Assembly: GCA_030628325.1 (NCBI GenBank)
Contig: DAOVRB010000006.1
Coordinates: 1 to 13,940 of the forward strand
Origin: Methanomicrobiaceae archaeon
GTDB lineage: Archaea > Halobacteriota > Methanomicrobia > Methanomicrobiales > Methanomicrobiaceae
Length of the DNA: 13,940 nucleotides
Direction: 5' to 3'
Shown piece by piece: positions 7,576 through 13,940 of the stretch; position 1 is the stretch's first letter, and each line of letters opens with the position of its first letter. The notes below the pieces were generated by a model. That model saw only the letters and a program-made list of their open reading frames with translations. It did not search any database and was not told the DNA's origin. The position numbers and the translations under genes were made by a program.

Positions 7576-7837
7576 AACTGAGAAATATTGAACTTTATAT
7601 TGATAAAATGGTGCTACACGTCTCTGCACCTGGAAATCACTACTACATGGCTGAGGCAGTAGAGCGGGAACTGGCACGATTGTTCGCAGGCGGAATCTGC
7701 CTTCTTCGCTGGCTGATGGCGATGAGTTCGGTCATCTGGACGGTGGGACATTCGAAGAATCTCAGAATTCCGGACCTGAAGCGATCGGCACACAGGTGGC
7801 GCAGGCTGTGTATAGAGGATTGAGTAATCCGAAATAG
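7572..7837 (+). pseudogene. Frameshifted paralogue of the 86-residue eCIS accessory gene
   Basis: The start ATG 7572 has a strong ribosome site (agaggaggtg, 7561-7570) and encodes KLRNIELYIDKMVLH, then AEAVERELARLF, clearly homologous to the intact gene at 3870. At about 7689-7691 the homology leaves the initiating frame: one base appears to be missing. In the other frame it continues as NLPSSLADGDEFGHLDGGTF and then GTQVAQAVYRGL, ending at TAG 7835-7837, parallel to VPESLAQGGEIASVDGGAF and GAQVAKAVYGGLG of the intact copy. Read straight through, the initiating frame gives an 83-residue product ending at 7823 with an unrelated C-terminal half. No slippery heptamer is present, so this looks like a real lesion or a sequencing error. 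Confidence 0.8.
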
Positions 7838-7911
7838 AGACAGGAGGATTCAGGTCATATTTTCATGAATTGCGATAAAATCTATGGCTGGAGCTGTGGA
7901 GGAGTGCGATA

Positions 7912-10900
7912 ATGAGCGCTGGGGTACAGACTAAAGTGCAGGCAGGTCCTGCGCAGAGTTTTACACCTGCTGGGACAGGTCTTCTGCAGAGAAAGTATAC
8001 TTTGTGCAATATACCCAGGTTAGTTGAGGATTCAGAACGTGATAAGGAAAAGCTGACCCTGCAGCGTAGTTCTGTTGATCAGGCAGAACCTTCCGCGGTA
8101 CCGCCCATCGTTCATGAAGTGTTGCACTCGCCGGGACAGCCGCTGGACCCTGAGACGCGTGCTTTTATGGAGCCGCGGCTCGGGCATGATTTTAGCGGGG
8201 TGTCAATACTTAATACTGTGCCAACAATGGTTCAGAGAAAACTGACAATTGGCCAGCCAAATGATCGGTACGAACAGGAGGCTGACCGGGTGGCGGATGA
8301 AGTGATGCGGATGCCTGAGCCACAGGTGCAGCGACAGGTTGAGCCGGAGGAGGAGGAAGAGGAAGAGATGCTACAAACAAAACCACTTGCTAGCCAAATT
8401 ACACCTTTGGTTCAGGTACAGCGTCAAGAGCAATCGGAGGAAGAGGTGGAAACGCTTCAAGCCAAACTGCTCGCCGACCAGATTACACCTTTGGTTCGGA
8501 GACAGATTGAACCTAATGAGGAAGATGAGTGGCCTCTAGTGTACGATATGGAGCCCACCAGGAATGCTGGAGAGTTGGAAGAAGAGGAAGAACCGATTCA
8601 ATCAAAGTTATTAAACCATAAAACTCCCCAAGTCACAAGAGATTTACAAAGTAAGATTCAATCCCTGGAAGGAGGTGGCCATCCCCTAAATACCTCCACC
8701 CGTACTTTTTTCGAATCCCGATTCGGCCGGGATTTAAGTAAAGTGCGAGTGCATAGTAGTTCATTTGCGTCGGAATTAGCTATGTCACTAGATGCAAAGG
8801 CTTTTACAAAAGGAAAAGATATAGTATTTGGAGCCAAACAATATTCACCAGAGACTTCATCAGGAAAACATCTTTTGGCCCATGAGCTTGTTCATAGCAT
8901 ACAACAAGGGATTGCAAATCCAGTTAATAATGAATCAAAATCTGCGATAAGTGTGCAAGAACTACATGCAAAACAGATCATTCAACGTAGTCCGCTTTCT
9001 GAGAATTTAGAAAGCCTTAGAGATGAGCAAGATCGAACTGGATTTTGGGGGCGTGTGCGGTCTCTTGGTAGCTGCCATGATCCTGAAGCACTCTATATTA
9101 TTGAACAAGAATTAAGAACAAATCCGCCAAGAGATGTGACCCGTATCCGAACTAGTTTGGGTACTGCTTCGATTGCAGCAGGGCTTTCTGTTCCAGCTGG
9201 TGTTGATCAAGCCTTGGTCATTGCCATCACCCGAGCAACGCAGGTTCACGGTGGACCACAGACACGCAATGGGATTCGAGATATTTTACAGCATGCAATT
9301 ATGGATTGTTCTACCCTCCAATATTTTCATAGACAATTTTCAACAAGAACACTTGGGCATGATTTTGGTATTAATTACAGTCGGAGATATTTAGAAAGGA
9401 CATTAATACCAGGATTAGATCGTAGAATAAGTGCCTGTACAAGACCAACGGAAACTGAAGCGGAGCAGCCTCGGGAAACAGAACCTGAATCACCGGCACC
9501 AACACCACCTGCTGCAGCCACACCCGAAGGTGTTAATTTGGCTCAGGTGCAAGCAATTAGAGATGCCATTGCAACGTTTAGAGGATCACCTGGTCAAAAT
9601 CTTCAAGCTTTAATCCAGACTTGTCATGGTCTGGATATGGCAACAGCAGAGTATGTTCATACAGAAATTTACCCTGGAATACGCAGTGGATTTGGAGCAC
9701 GTGTGTATCAGCCAATTGAAACAGAATTACAAAGGCAAATAAATGGTCATGGAACTATTCTCCTTACTCATTCTCCAGCTCTGACTACTCCTGGGCGAGA
9801 AGGTGACCCTCGAACAACCTTTTATTCACATACAATCTCTATTAGTGAGTCTCGAGGCCCATCACCAGCACCTCAACAAATTCGCTATATGATAGAATAC
9901 AATCGTTTTCATCGAGGGGAGCAAGGAGCATATGTTCTCTATATACAGAATGTCACTGCTGATGCTGGATGTGGTAATCAACGTTTTTCTTATCAAGACT
10001 ATTTGAGTATTGGAAGTAGTTATACTGTTGTACCTGAAAGAGAAGACATTGTTTTACGTTATGTCTGGGCAAATATTTTTGGCTCAGACTATTCTGTGGA
10101 GTCAGAAGAACCCATGTCTTATTATCTTAATTCTCGAAATACCATACGTGGAACAAGAGCATATGAAATAATTAATCCAAATGACCTGGATACTACAATT
10201 CGAACTCATTTAAATCGATCTTGGTCACCGGAAACAAGTGTAGCTCCTCATGAACAAATGCCAGGCGGACAAAGTCCGGAAGAGTATAGTCTGGCTGAAT
10301 ATACAGATGAACGGCATGAAGCTGCGATGGCATGGTTGGAATCAGAATATGGCAGTACTGTTCGTGCTCATGGAGAAGATTTTGAACTTCATGGACTTTA
10401 TCATCTTGATTATGACACTGTTCGATTAGCTCGAGGTAGACAAAATTGGATTGTAGATTTTAGGAGATCACTCATTGATTCATCACGTGCTCCTAGAAGA
10501 CCTGAAACCAGAGGATTACTTGATTTTCATCGAAGTCAGGAAGGTCAACCTGTACAACCAGGGACTGAAGCTGCTGCGCAATTACGTCCCTTGTTAAGAG
10601 TTGAAGGAGTGGGTGATCATACAGTACTTCATTTATGGGAGAATGAATTTTTAGCAAATTATGGCACTTGGACAAGAATTAGACAAGATACACTGGCAGC
10701 TTTACTTGGAAATAGAATGGGATGTGGACGAAGGCAAGTTGTTGCCAGACGACTTATAGACCAAGTAGCAGCACAAATGCAAGCGCAAAGTGCTGATGCC
10801 TCGACTGTACAACCACATCAAAGAGATCAAGTTCCAACTGTAGAAGCAGATAGATTGGCATTTGCAGAAAGATTACGTACACGTTTACAATTACAAGGAC

Positions 10901-11583
10901 CACCTGATCAGGTAATTATCGAATTTTGGGAACATTTAACCGCACCTCAAGAAGTAGAAGATTATATTGAAGATCTTAATCAACTAGGCTTGGTACGTTC
11001 TTATATGCATCAATTGAGATATCCAGGTCAGAGACCGAGTGAATTATCCAATCCTAGGGCCATACGTATAAACGATTTTAGTCATTATAATGCAGGTGTT
11101 GATCTTCATAGTGCACGGGGAAATCTTTGGAATCATATGTTTCGGGTTCACGCTGTTGATCCACAGTTTTTTGCTACTATTTTACAATTTTGTAGAGCAT
11201 TACATGCAATCGGTGTTCGACGATTGTATACAGCAGGTCATTATCGAGATCCATTAAGTCCCCGCGATACGCATTCAAGTGGGCGGGCGATTGATATTAC
11301 AGGTTTTGGATTTGGAGCTTCACATAATTTGATATTATCTAATGATGATGCTCAAACAGCCTGGAATGATACAGTGAATCTCTTACCTGATGGCAGGACA
11401 TATCGAGAAGCTATGCTTGAAATATCGCAACTAATGAGCCGCTATTTTTCTTGGATAGGTGGCCCTGGTAGAGATCAGAGCCATAATAATCACTTTCATT
11501 GTGAAATCAGTCGCGGTGGTGGAGAACGTTTTCAATATCTTCCATCTACACCATTGGATCCTCATCCTGAAACCAGAAGATAA
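7912..11583 (+). CDS. Effector C: 1223-residue chimeric DUF4157 protein with LAS/extensin-like peptidase domain
   Basis: The start has a ggagga ribosome site at ~7898-7903. Residues 16-25 (SFTPAGTGLL) carry the shared effector motif. Residues ~63-97 are the first third of a DUF4157 domain, cut off after LGHDFSGV. An A-like segment follows (RKLTIGQPNDRYEQEADRVA, from ~108), then acidic Glu-rich repeats, then a complete DUF4157 domain (~243-333) with HELVH at 324-328. A long middle region (~350-1040) includes a Pro/Glu/Thr-rich linker around 510-540; I recognise no family there. The C-terminus has TAGHYRD, THSSGRAID (His1121, Asp1128) and HNNHFHCE (His1191, His1194, His1196). This H-x6-D plus HxH pattern is that of extensin-like/M15 LAS metallopeptidases, which cut peptidoglycan peptides. 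From ~8550 to the stop the gene is markedly more AT-rich than its 5' end, suggesting transfer of the body of the toxin. Confidence 0.87.
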   Translation: MSAGVQTKVQAGPAQSFTPAGTGLLQRKYTLCNIPRLVEDSERDKEKLTLQRSSVDQAEPSAVPPIVHEVLHSPGQPLDPETRAFMEPRLGHDFSGVSILNTVPTMVQRKLTIGQPNDRYEQEADRVADEVMRMPEPQVQRQVEPEEEEEEEMLQTKPLASQITPLVQVQRQEQSEEEVETLQAKLLADQITPLVRRQIEPNEEDEWPLVYDMEPTRNAGELEEEEEPIQSKLLNHKTPQVTRDLQSKIQSLEGGGHPLNTSTRTFFESRFGRDLSKVRVHSSSFASELAMSLDAKAFTKGKDIVFGAKQYSPETSSGKHLLAHELVHSIQQGIANPVNNESKSAISVQELHAKQIIQRSPLSENLESLRDEQDRTGFWGRVRSLGSCHDPEALYIIEQELRTNPPRDVTRIRTSLGTASIAAGLSVPAGVDQALVIAITRATQVHGGPQTRNGIRDILQHAIMDCSTLQYFHRQFSTRTLGHDFGINYSRRYLERTLIPGLDRRISACTRPTETEAEQPRETEPESPAPTPPAAATPEGVNLAQVQAIRDAIATFRGSPGQNLQALIQTCHGLDMATAEYVHTEIYPGIRSGFGARVYQPIETELQRQINGHGTILLTHSPALTTPGREGDPRTTFYSHTISISESRGPSPAPQQIRYMIEYNRFHRGEQGAYVLYIQNVTADAGCGNQRFSYQDYLSIGSSYTVVPEREDIVLRYVWANIFGSDYSVESEEPMSYYLNSRNTIRGTRAYEIINPNDLDTTIRTHLNRSWSPETSVAPHEQMPGGQSPEEYSLAEYTDERHEAAMAWLESEYGSTVRAHGEDFELHGLYHLDYDTVRLARGRQNWIVDFRRSLIDSSRAPRRPETRGLLDFHRSQEGQPVQPGTEAAAQLRPLLRVEGVGDHTVLHLWENEFLANYGTWTRIRQDTLAALLGNRMGCGRRQVVARRLIDQVAAQMQAQSADASTVQPHQRDQVPTVEADRLAFAERLRTRLQLQGPPDQVIIEFWEHLTAPQEVEDYIEDLNQLGLVRSYMHQLRYPGQRPSELSNPRAIRINDFSHYNAGVDLHSARGNLWNHMFRVHAVDPQFFATILQFCRALHAIGVRRLYTAGHYRDPLSPRDTHSSGRAIDITGFGFGASHNLILSNDDAQTAWNDTVNLLPDGRTYREAMLEISQLMSRYFSWIGGPGRDQSHNNHFHCEISRGGGERFQYLPSTPLDPHPETRR
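8070..8202 (+). repeat. Direct DNA repeat shared by the 5' ends of effectors C and D
   Basis: The stretch 8070-8202 closely matches 12109-12253, with long runs of identity, for example gttgatcaggcagaaccttc followed by cgcggtaccgcccatcgt in both. Similarity in C ends abruptly at ~8202, where the DUF4157 domain breaks off and an A-like segment begins (8230-8337 matches 4244-4351). In D it continues through the complete domain. Such blocks are natural substrates for homologous recombination between effector genes. Confidence 0.75.
8320..8530 (+). repeat. Acidic linker repeats in effector C
   Basis: Within effector C a unit of the form [acidic run]-LQ-x-K-x-LA-x-QITPLV-x-RQ recurs at a 28-codon (84-bp) spacing; the attacacctttggtt core occurs at 8398 and 8482. 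A third, degenerate unit with EEEEEPIQSKLL follows near 8575-8610. Effector A has related units (DELIQTKSFAGQITPLVQR and EFLQKKELTG) at ~83-120. The repeats form a Glu-rich, probably unstructured linker between the N-terminal motif and the DUF4157 core. Confidence 0.7.
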
Positions 11584-11622
11584 TAAAACAAAAAAAATAT
11601 TTTAAAGGAAAATCCAATACCC

Positions 11623-11910
11623 ATGACCACATTTCCCAACTCCCCCCGCCTCATCAAAGGTGCCATTGTCGGCATCGACATCATCACCCCGATACCCGGA
11701 GTGATCCTGTTCCAGTACAACCCCGAGACACTCACCCGGAGGCTTCAGGCCAGGATCTCGGGCGAGGGAGGGAACAAATCCGAATCCCTGCGCCTAAAAG
11801 GTGCACCAGAGGAGACCATAAATCTGGATATAGAGATCGATGCCACGGACCAGCTTGAAAAGGTAGAGGATACTGCCGTCAGTATGGGCATCAATTCTCC
11901 TACATATTAG
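11623..11910 (+). pseudogene. 3'-truncated copy of the CIS tube/adaptor gene
   Basis: 95 codons. Residues 1-91 align without gaps to the intact tube protein at 13285 (about 12 differences counted by eye), from MTTFPNSPRLIKGA through EIDATDQLEK to SMGI. After that the sequences part abruptly and a stop follows five codons later. The missing part includes the FIWG and RVLNYND regions that complete the fold of the intact 216-residue protein, so this product is unlikely to assemble. The similarity includes about 30 bp upstream of the ATG (aaaaatatt...aaagg...ccatgaccac), so its ribosome site (aaagg) was duplicated as well. It lies 39 bp after effector C and 48 bp before effector D. A retained function as a short decoy or cap is possible but unsupported. 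Confidence 0.82.
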
Positions 11911-11958
11911 GAATTTGTGCTTCACAGGTGTTATAAGCAATCTACGGAGATTTAGACG

Positions 11959-13095
11959 ATGAGATCAAGAAATCAAAATAAAGTGCAGACAGGTATTGAG
12001 CAGAGTTTTACACCTGTTGGGACAGGTATTCTGCAGAGAAAGTGTGCTTTATCCAATACACCCGGATTAGTGAAAGATAGGCCAGAACGAGATGAGGAGG
12101 AGCTGACCATGCAGCGCAGTCCTGTTGATCAGGCAGAACCTTCCGCGGTACCGCCCATCGTGCATGAGGTGCTGCGCTCGCCAGGGCAGCCACTGGACGC
12201 AGCAACACGCGCCCACATGGAGCCGCGCTTCGGGCACGATTTCAGCCGGGTGCGGGTGCATACGGATGCGAAGGCGGCAGAGTCGGCACGGGCGGTGAAT
12301 GCGCAAGCCTATACAGTAGGATCAAACATTGTGTTTGGGGCAGGACAGTACATCTCAGAGACCAAGCAAGGTAAGAAGCTACTCACACATGAACTGGTGC
12401 ATATTGTTCAGCAAGCCCATAGTTCAAAAAGTCTACATAACAGCTTAACAATGAATGACCCAAGGAGCAGTGCAGAGCAAGAAGCAAATGCAGCTTCCAG
12501 AGCTGTTGCACAGGGGCAACGATTTATTGTAACTTCGCGAGAGAATACAGGAGTATCTCGACATCCATCGGATGATGAGATGACGGAAGGGGGGCGTCGT
12601 CAAGCATCACGACAGCCGCCTGGTGCACAGCGCGAGGATGTTGAAGTATTGCTAAGGCCTGGAATGGTGTATATGTGTTCAAAGTCCCTTGAAAGTGCTC
12701 CTCTGGCAAAACATGCGTTCTTTCGTGTTGGCGGTAGTTCGAGAGGTTATCCGACCTATAGTCTTGAACCTGTTGATAGGGGGAATGACTGTTACCAGGG
12801 GGAACCCATGCGCGACTTTCCAGCCGATTTCAACGCTGATGGTTCTTGCATAGCAACTTCAATCCGCCTATCCTGCCTGCTGAGCCAATTCGCATCTTAC
12901 CCTGTAGGGCATTATTGTACTCGGGGCCCCAATAGTAACACTTTTATCGGACATATAGCCAGAAATTGTGGAATAAGTAATCCTGACCCTCCTGGATGGA
13001 CGCCTGGAATCGACGATAGTCCACCACCTGCAGGGACATTTGCCCCCTCTCCCTTAAGAACACTTTTTTGGTGTAGTACGAAAGAATGTGATTAA
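11959..13095 (+). CDS. Effector D: DUF4157 protein with GPNSNTF-containing C-terminal domain
   Basis: 378 residues, with a ribosome site cggaga at ~11945-11950. Residues 16-25 (SFTPVGTGIL) carry the shared effector motif. The DUF4157 core (~64-153) has PPIVHEVLRSPGQPLD, MEPRFGHDFSRVRVHTD and HELVH at 144-148. The first ~95 residues are nearly the same as those of effector C, at DNA level too. After a Gln/Arg-rich linker, the C-terminal domain (~225-378) has KHAFFRV (His252), YSLEP, several Cys, then GPNSNTF at 323-329 and a Pro-rich end. An early His plus a late (N[CS]xTF)-type motif recalls permuted papain-like (NlpC/P60, LRAT or DUF3750-type) folds, here with Ser326 where many relatives have Cys. 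That assignment is tentative, so activity and substrate are unknown. It sits between a truncated and an intact tube gene. Confidence 0.85.
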   Translation: MRSRNQNKVQTGIEQSFTPVGTGILQRKCALSNTPGLVKDRPERDEEELTMQRSPVDQAEPSAVPPIVHEVLRSPGQPLDAATRAHMEPRFGHDFSRVRVHTDAKAAESARAVNAQAYTVGSNIVFGAGQYISETKQGKKLLTHELVHIVQQAHSSKSLHNSLTMNDPRSSAEQEANAASRAVAQGQRFIVTSRENTGVSRHPSDDEMTEGGRRQASRQPPGAQREDVEVLLRPGMVYMCSKSLESAPLAKHAFFRVGGSSRGYPTYSLEPVDRGNDCYQGEPMRDFPADFNADGSCIATSIRLSCLLSQFASYPVGHYCTRGPNSNTFIGHIARNCGISNPDPPGWTPGIDDSPPPAGTFAPSPLRTLFWCSTKECD

Positions 13096-13224
13096 TTCTA
13101 CCAGATAAGGCCAGATAGCAGAACAGCTTAGTATTTAACCTCATCTTGCAAATGAGATTGCCTGATTTCAACATCATCAAAAAGACATTTGATTTGTGCA
13201 ATAAGTTACATGTTTCATTGCAAA

Positions 13225-13273
13225 ACTATATAAATTTAAATATAATCATCTGTATAAAAATATTAAAGAGAGG
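13225..13273 (+). promoter_or_regulatory. Possible TATA-box promoter and ribosome site for the tube gene
   Basis: The 189-bp gap 13096-13284 is AT-rich. An archaeal-type TATA-like element (actatataaattt, 13225-13237) lies ~50 bp before the ATG, leaving room for a start site ~25 bp downstream and a short leader. A gagagg ribosome site follows at 13268-13273. The TATA call rests on base composition and spacing only; if the host is bacterial it is meaningless. The ribosome site is well placed. Confidence 0.35.
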
Positions 13274-13284
13274 CAAAACCAACC

Positions 13285-13935
13285 ATGACCACATTCCCAA
13301 ACTCCCCCCGCCTGATCAAAGGCGCAATCGTCGGAATTGACATCTTCACCCCAATACCCGGCGTAATCCTGTTCCAGTACAATCCCGATACCCTAACCCG
13401 CAGGCTGCAATCGCAGATGGCAGGTGAGGGAGGAGCCGGTTCCGAATCCCTGCGATTAAAAGGCGCACCAGAGGAGACCATCAGTCTGGACATTGAAATA
13501 GACGCCACTGACCAGCTTGAAAAAGCAGAGAGTACCGCCCTCAGCATGGGTATCTCCCCGCAGCTATCAGCACTTGAGATGCTCATCTATCCGAAAAGCT
13601 CACTGGTAATCGCAAACACCGCACTGCTTGCTGCCGGAACGATCGAGGTTATCCCGCCAGTGGCGCCCCTGACGCTCTTCATCTGGGGTCCGAAGCGGGT
13701 GCTGCCGGTACGTCTGACCGAGTTCAGCATCACAGAAGAAGCCTATGATGTAAATCTTAGCCCCATCCGTGCCAAGGTCTCACTGGGCCTGCGCGTGCTC
13801 AACTATAATGACCTGCCGCTGACCCATCCTGGTTACTCGATCTTCCTGGTGCACCAGATAGTCAAAGAAACCATGGCTACGATCGGAAGTGTGAACAACC
13901 TTGCCGCTGTTGCAGGAGGCAGCATAAATTTATGA
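13285..13935 (+). CDS. CIS tube/baseplate adaptor protein (Pvc7 N-domain-like)
   Basis: 216 residues. It fits the CIS tube-protein family found in the N-terminal part of Pvc7-type proteins: an early FQYNP motif (GVILFQYNPDTLTRRL), a mid segment LRLKGAPEETISLDIEIDAT, a P-x-FIWG strand region (PLTLFIWGPKRVLPVRL), and a late YDVNLSPIRAKVSLGLRVLNYND. No LysM domain follows, so it is shorter than Pvc7 itself. In assembled particles this family joins the inner tube to the baseplate hub (role by homology). It has its own ribosome site and possibly its own promoter, separate from the upstream ATGA-coupled block. A truncated copy (11623-11910) and a short relic (~6191-6274) lie between the upstream effectors. 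The stop overlaps an ATG at 13932 that is followed at once by TAA; the gaggt there may be the ribosome site of a further gene outside the window. Confidence 0.85.
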   Translation: MTTFPNSPRLIKGAIVGIDIFTPIPGVILFQYNPDTLTRRLQSQMAGEGGAGSESLRLKGAPEETISLDIEIDATDQLEKAESTALSMGISPQLSALEMLIYPKSSLVIANTALLAAGTIEVIPPVAPLTLFIWGPKRVLPVRLTEFSITEEAYDVNLSPIRAKVSLGLRVLNYNDLPLTHPGYSIFLVHQIVKETMATIGSVNNLAAVAGGSINL

Positions 13936-13940
13936 GGTAA

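Noticed and set aside
7686..7700. Programmed frameshift in the duplicated small gene
   Set aside because: No slippery heptamer or following hairpin is visible, and the intact paralogue is read in one frame. A simple one-base loss explains it.
8339..8539. Arg/Lys-rich 66-residue open frame within effector C
   Set aside because: It is a shadow of the GAG/GAA-rich acidic repeats read in another frame.
12008..12306. Antisense open frames across the conserved DUF4157 region (here and at 4562-4882)
   Set aside because: They recur because the sense DNA is conserved and GC-rich. They have no ribosome sites or family resemblance.
13932..13940. ATG overlapping the tube-gene stop as an ATGA-coupled next gene
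   Set aside because: ATG AGG is followed directly by TAA, so it encodes two residues only. The gaggt there is more likely a ribosome site for a gene beyond the window.

Overview
This window is the effector-bearing end of an extracellular contractile injection system (eCIS, the PVC/Afp/MAC-like phage-tail-derived family). All genes are on the + strand. No rRNA, tRNA, CRISPR array or transposase was recognised. The host cannot be fixed from the sequence. Frequent ATA (Ile) and AGG/AGA (Arg) codons, TATA-box-like tracts in the AT-rich gaps, and ATGA-coupled genes with GGAGG-type ribosome sites fit a Methanosarcinales-type archaeon, but a bacterium is not excluded.

Layout. (1) 1-4130 is a tightly coupled operon in which each stop overlaps the next start as ATGA. 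It holds the 3' part of a proline-rich eCIS protein, a Pvc16-type DUF4255 tail-terminator protein, a Pvc15-type AAA+ ATPase and an 86-residue protein of unknown function. (2) 4127-13095 holds four large modular proteins, called A to D here. Each has an eCIS core domain (DUF4157) with an intact HExxH motif and a different C-terminal region. A carries an OmpA-like domain and a possible polymorphic-toxin-44-like end. B has an unrecognised end. C is 1223 residues and ends in an extensin-like/M15 (LAS-type) metallopeptidase domain. D has a GPNSNTF-containing end that may be a permuted-papain-type domain. (3) 13285-13935 is a full-length CIS tube/baseplate adaptor protein, related to the N-terminal domain of Pvc7.

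The most unusual structure lies between the effectors. A clean 5' truncation of the tube gene (95 of 216 codons) sits between C and D. A short, frameshifted relic of the same gene lies between A and B. A decayed copy of the ATPase 3' end, followed by a frameshifted copy of the 86-residue gene, precedes C. The locus therefore reads as repeated rounds of insertion or duplication of a unit [ATPase tail - small gene - DUF4157 effector - tube gene head]. New effectors were apparently added between the ATPase and the tube gene, leaving truncated scars of the flanking structural genes. Effector C is itself a fusion of a D-like and an A-like N-terminus.

How the genes may work together (inference from family knowledge): the DUF4255 protein caps the sheath/tube, the AAA+ ATPase assists assembly or cargo loading, and the Pvc7-like protein joins tube and baseplate. 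The DUF4157 proteins are the likely payloads, with a shared N-terminal motif that may direct packaging and variable C-termini that act in the target cell.
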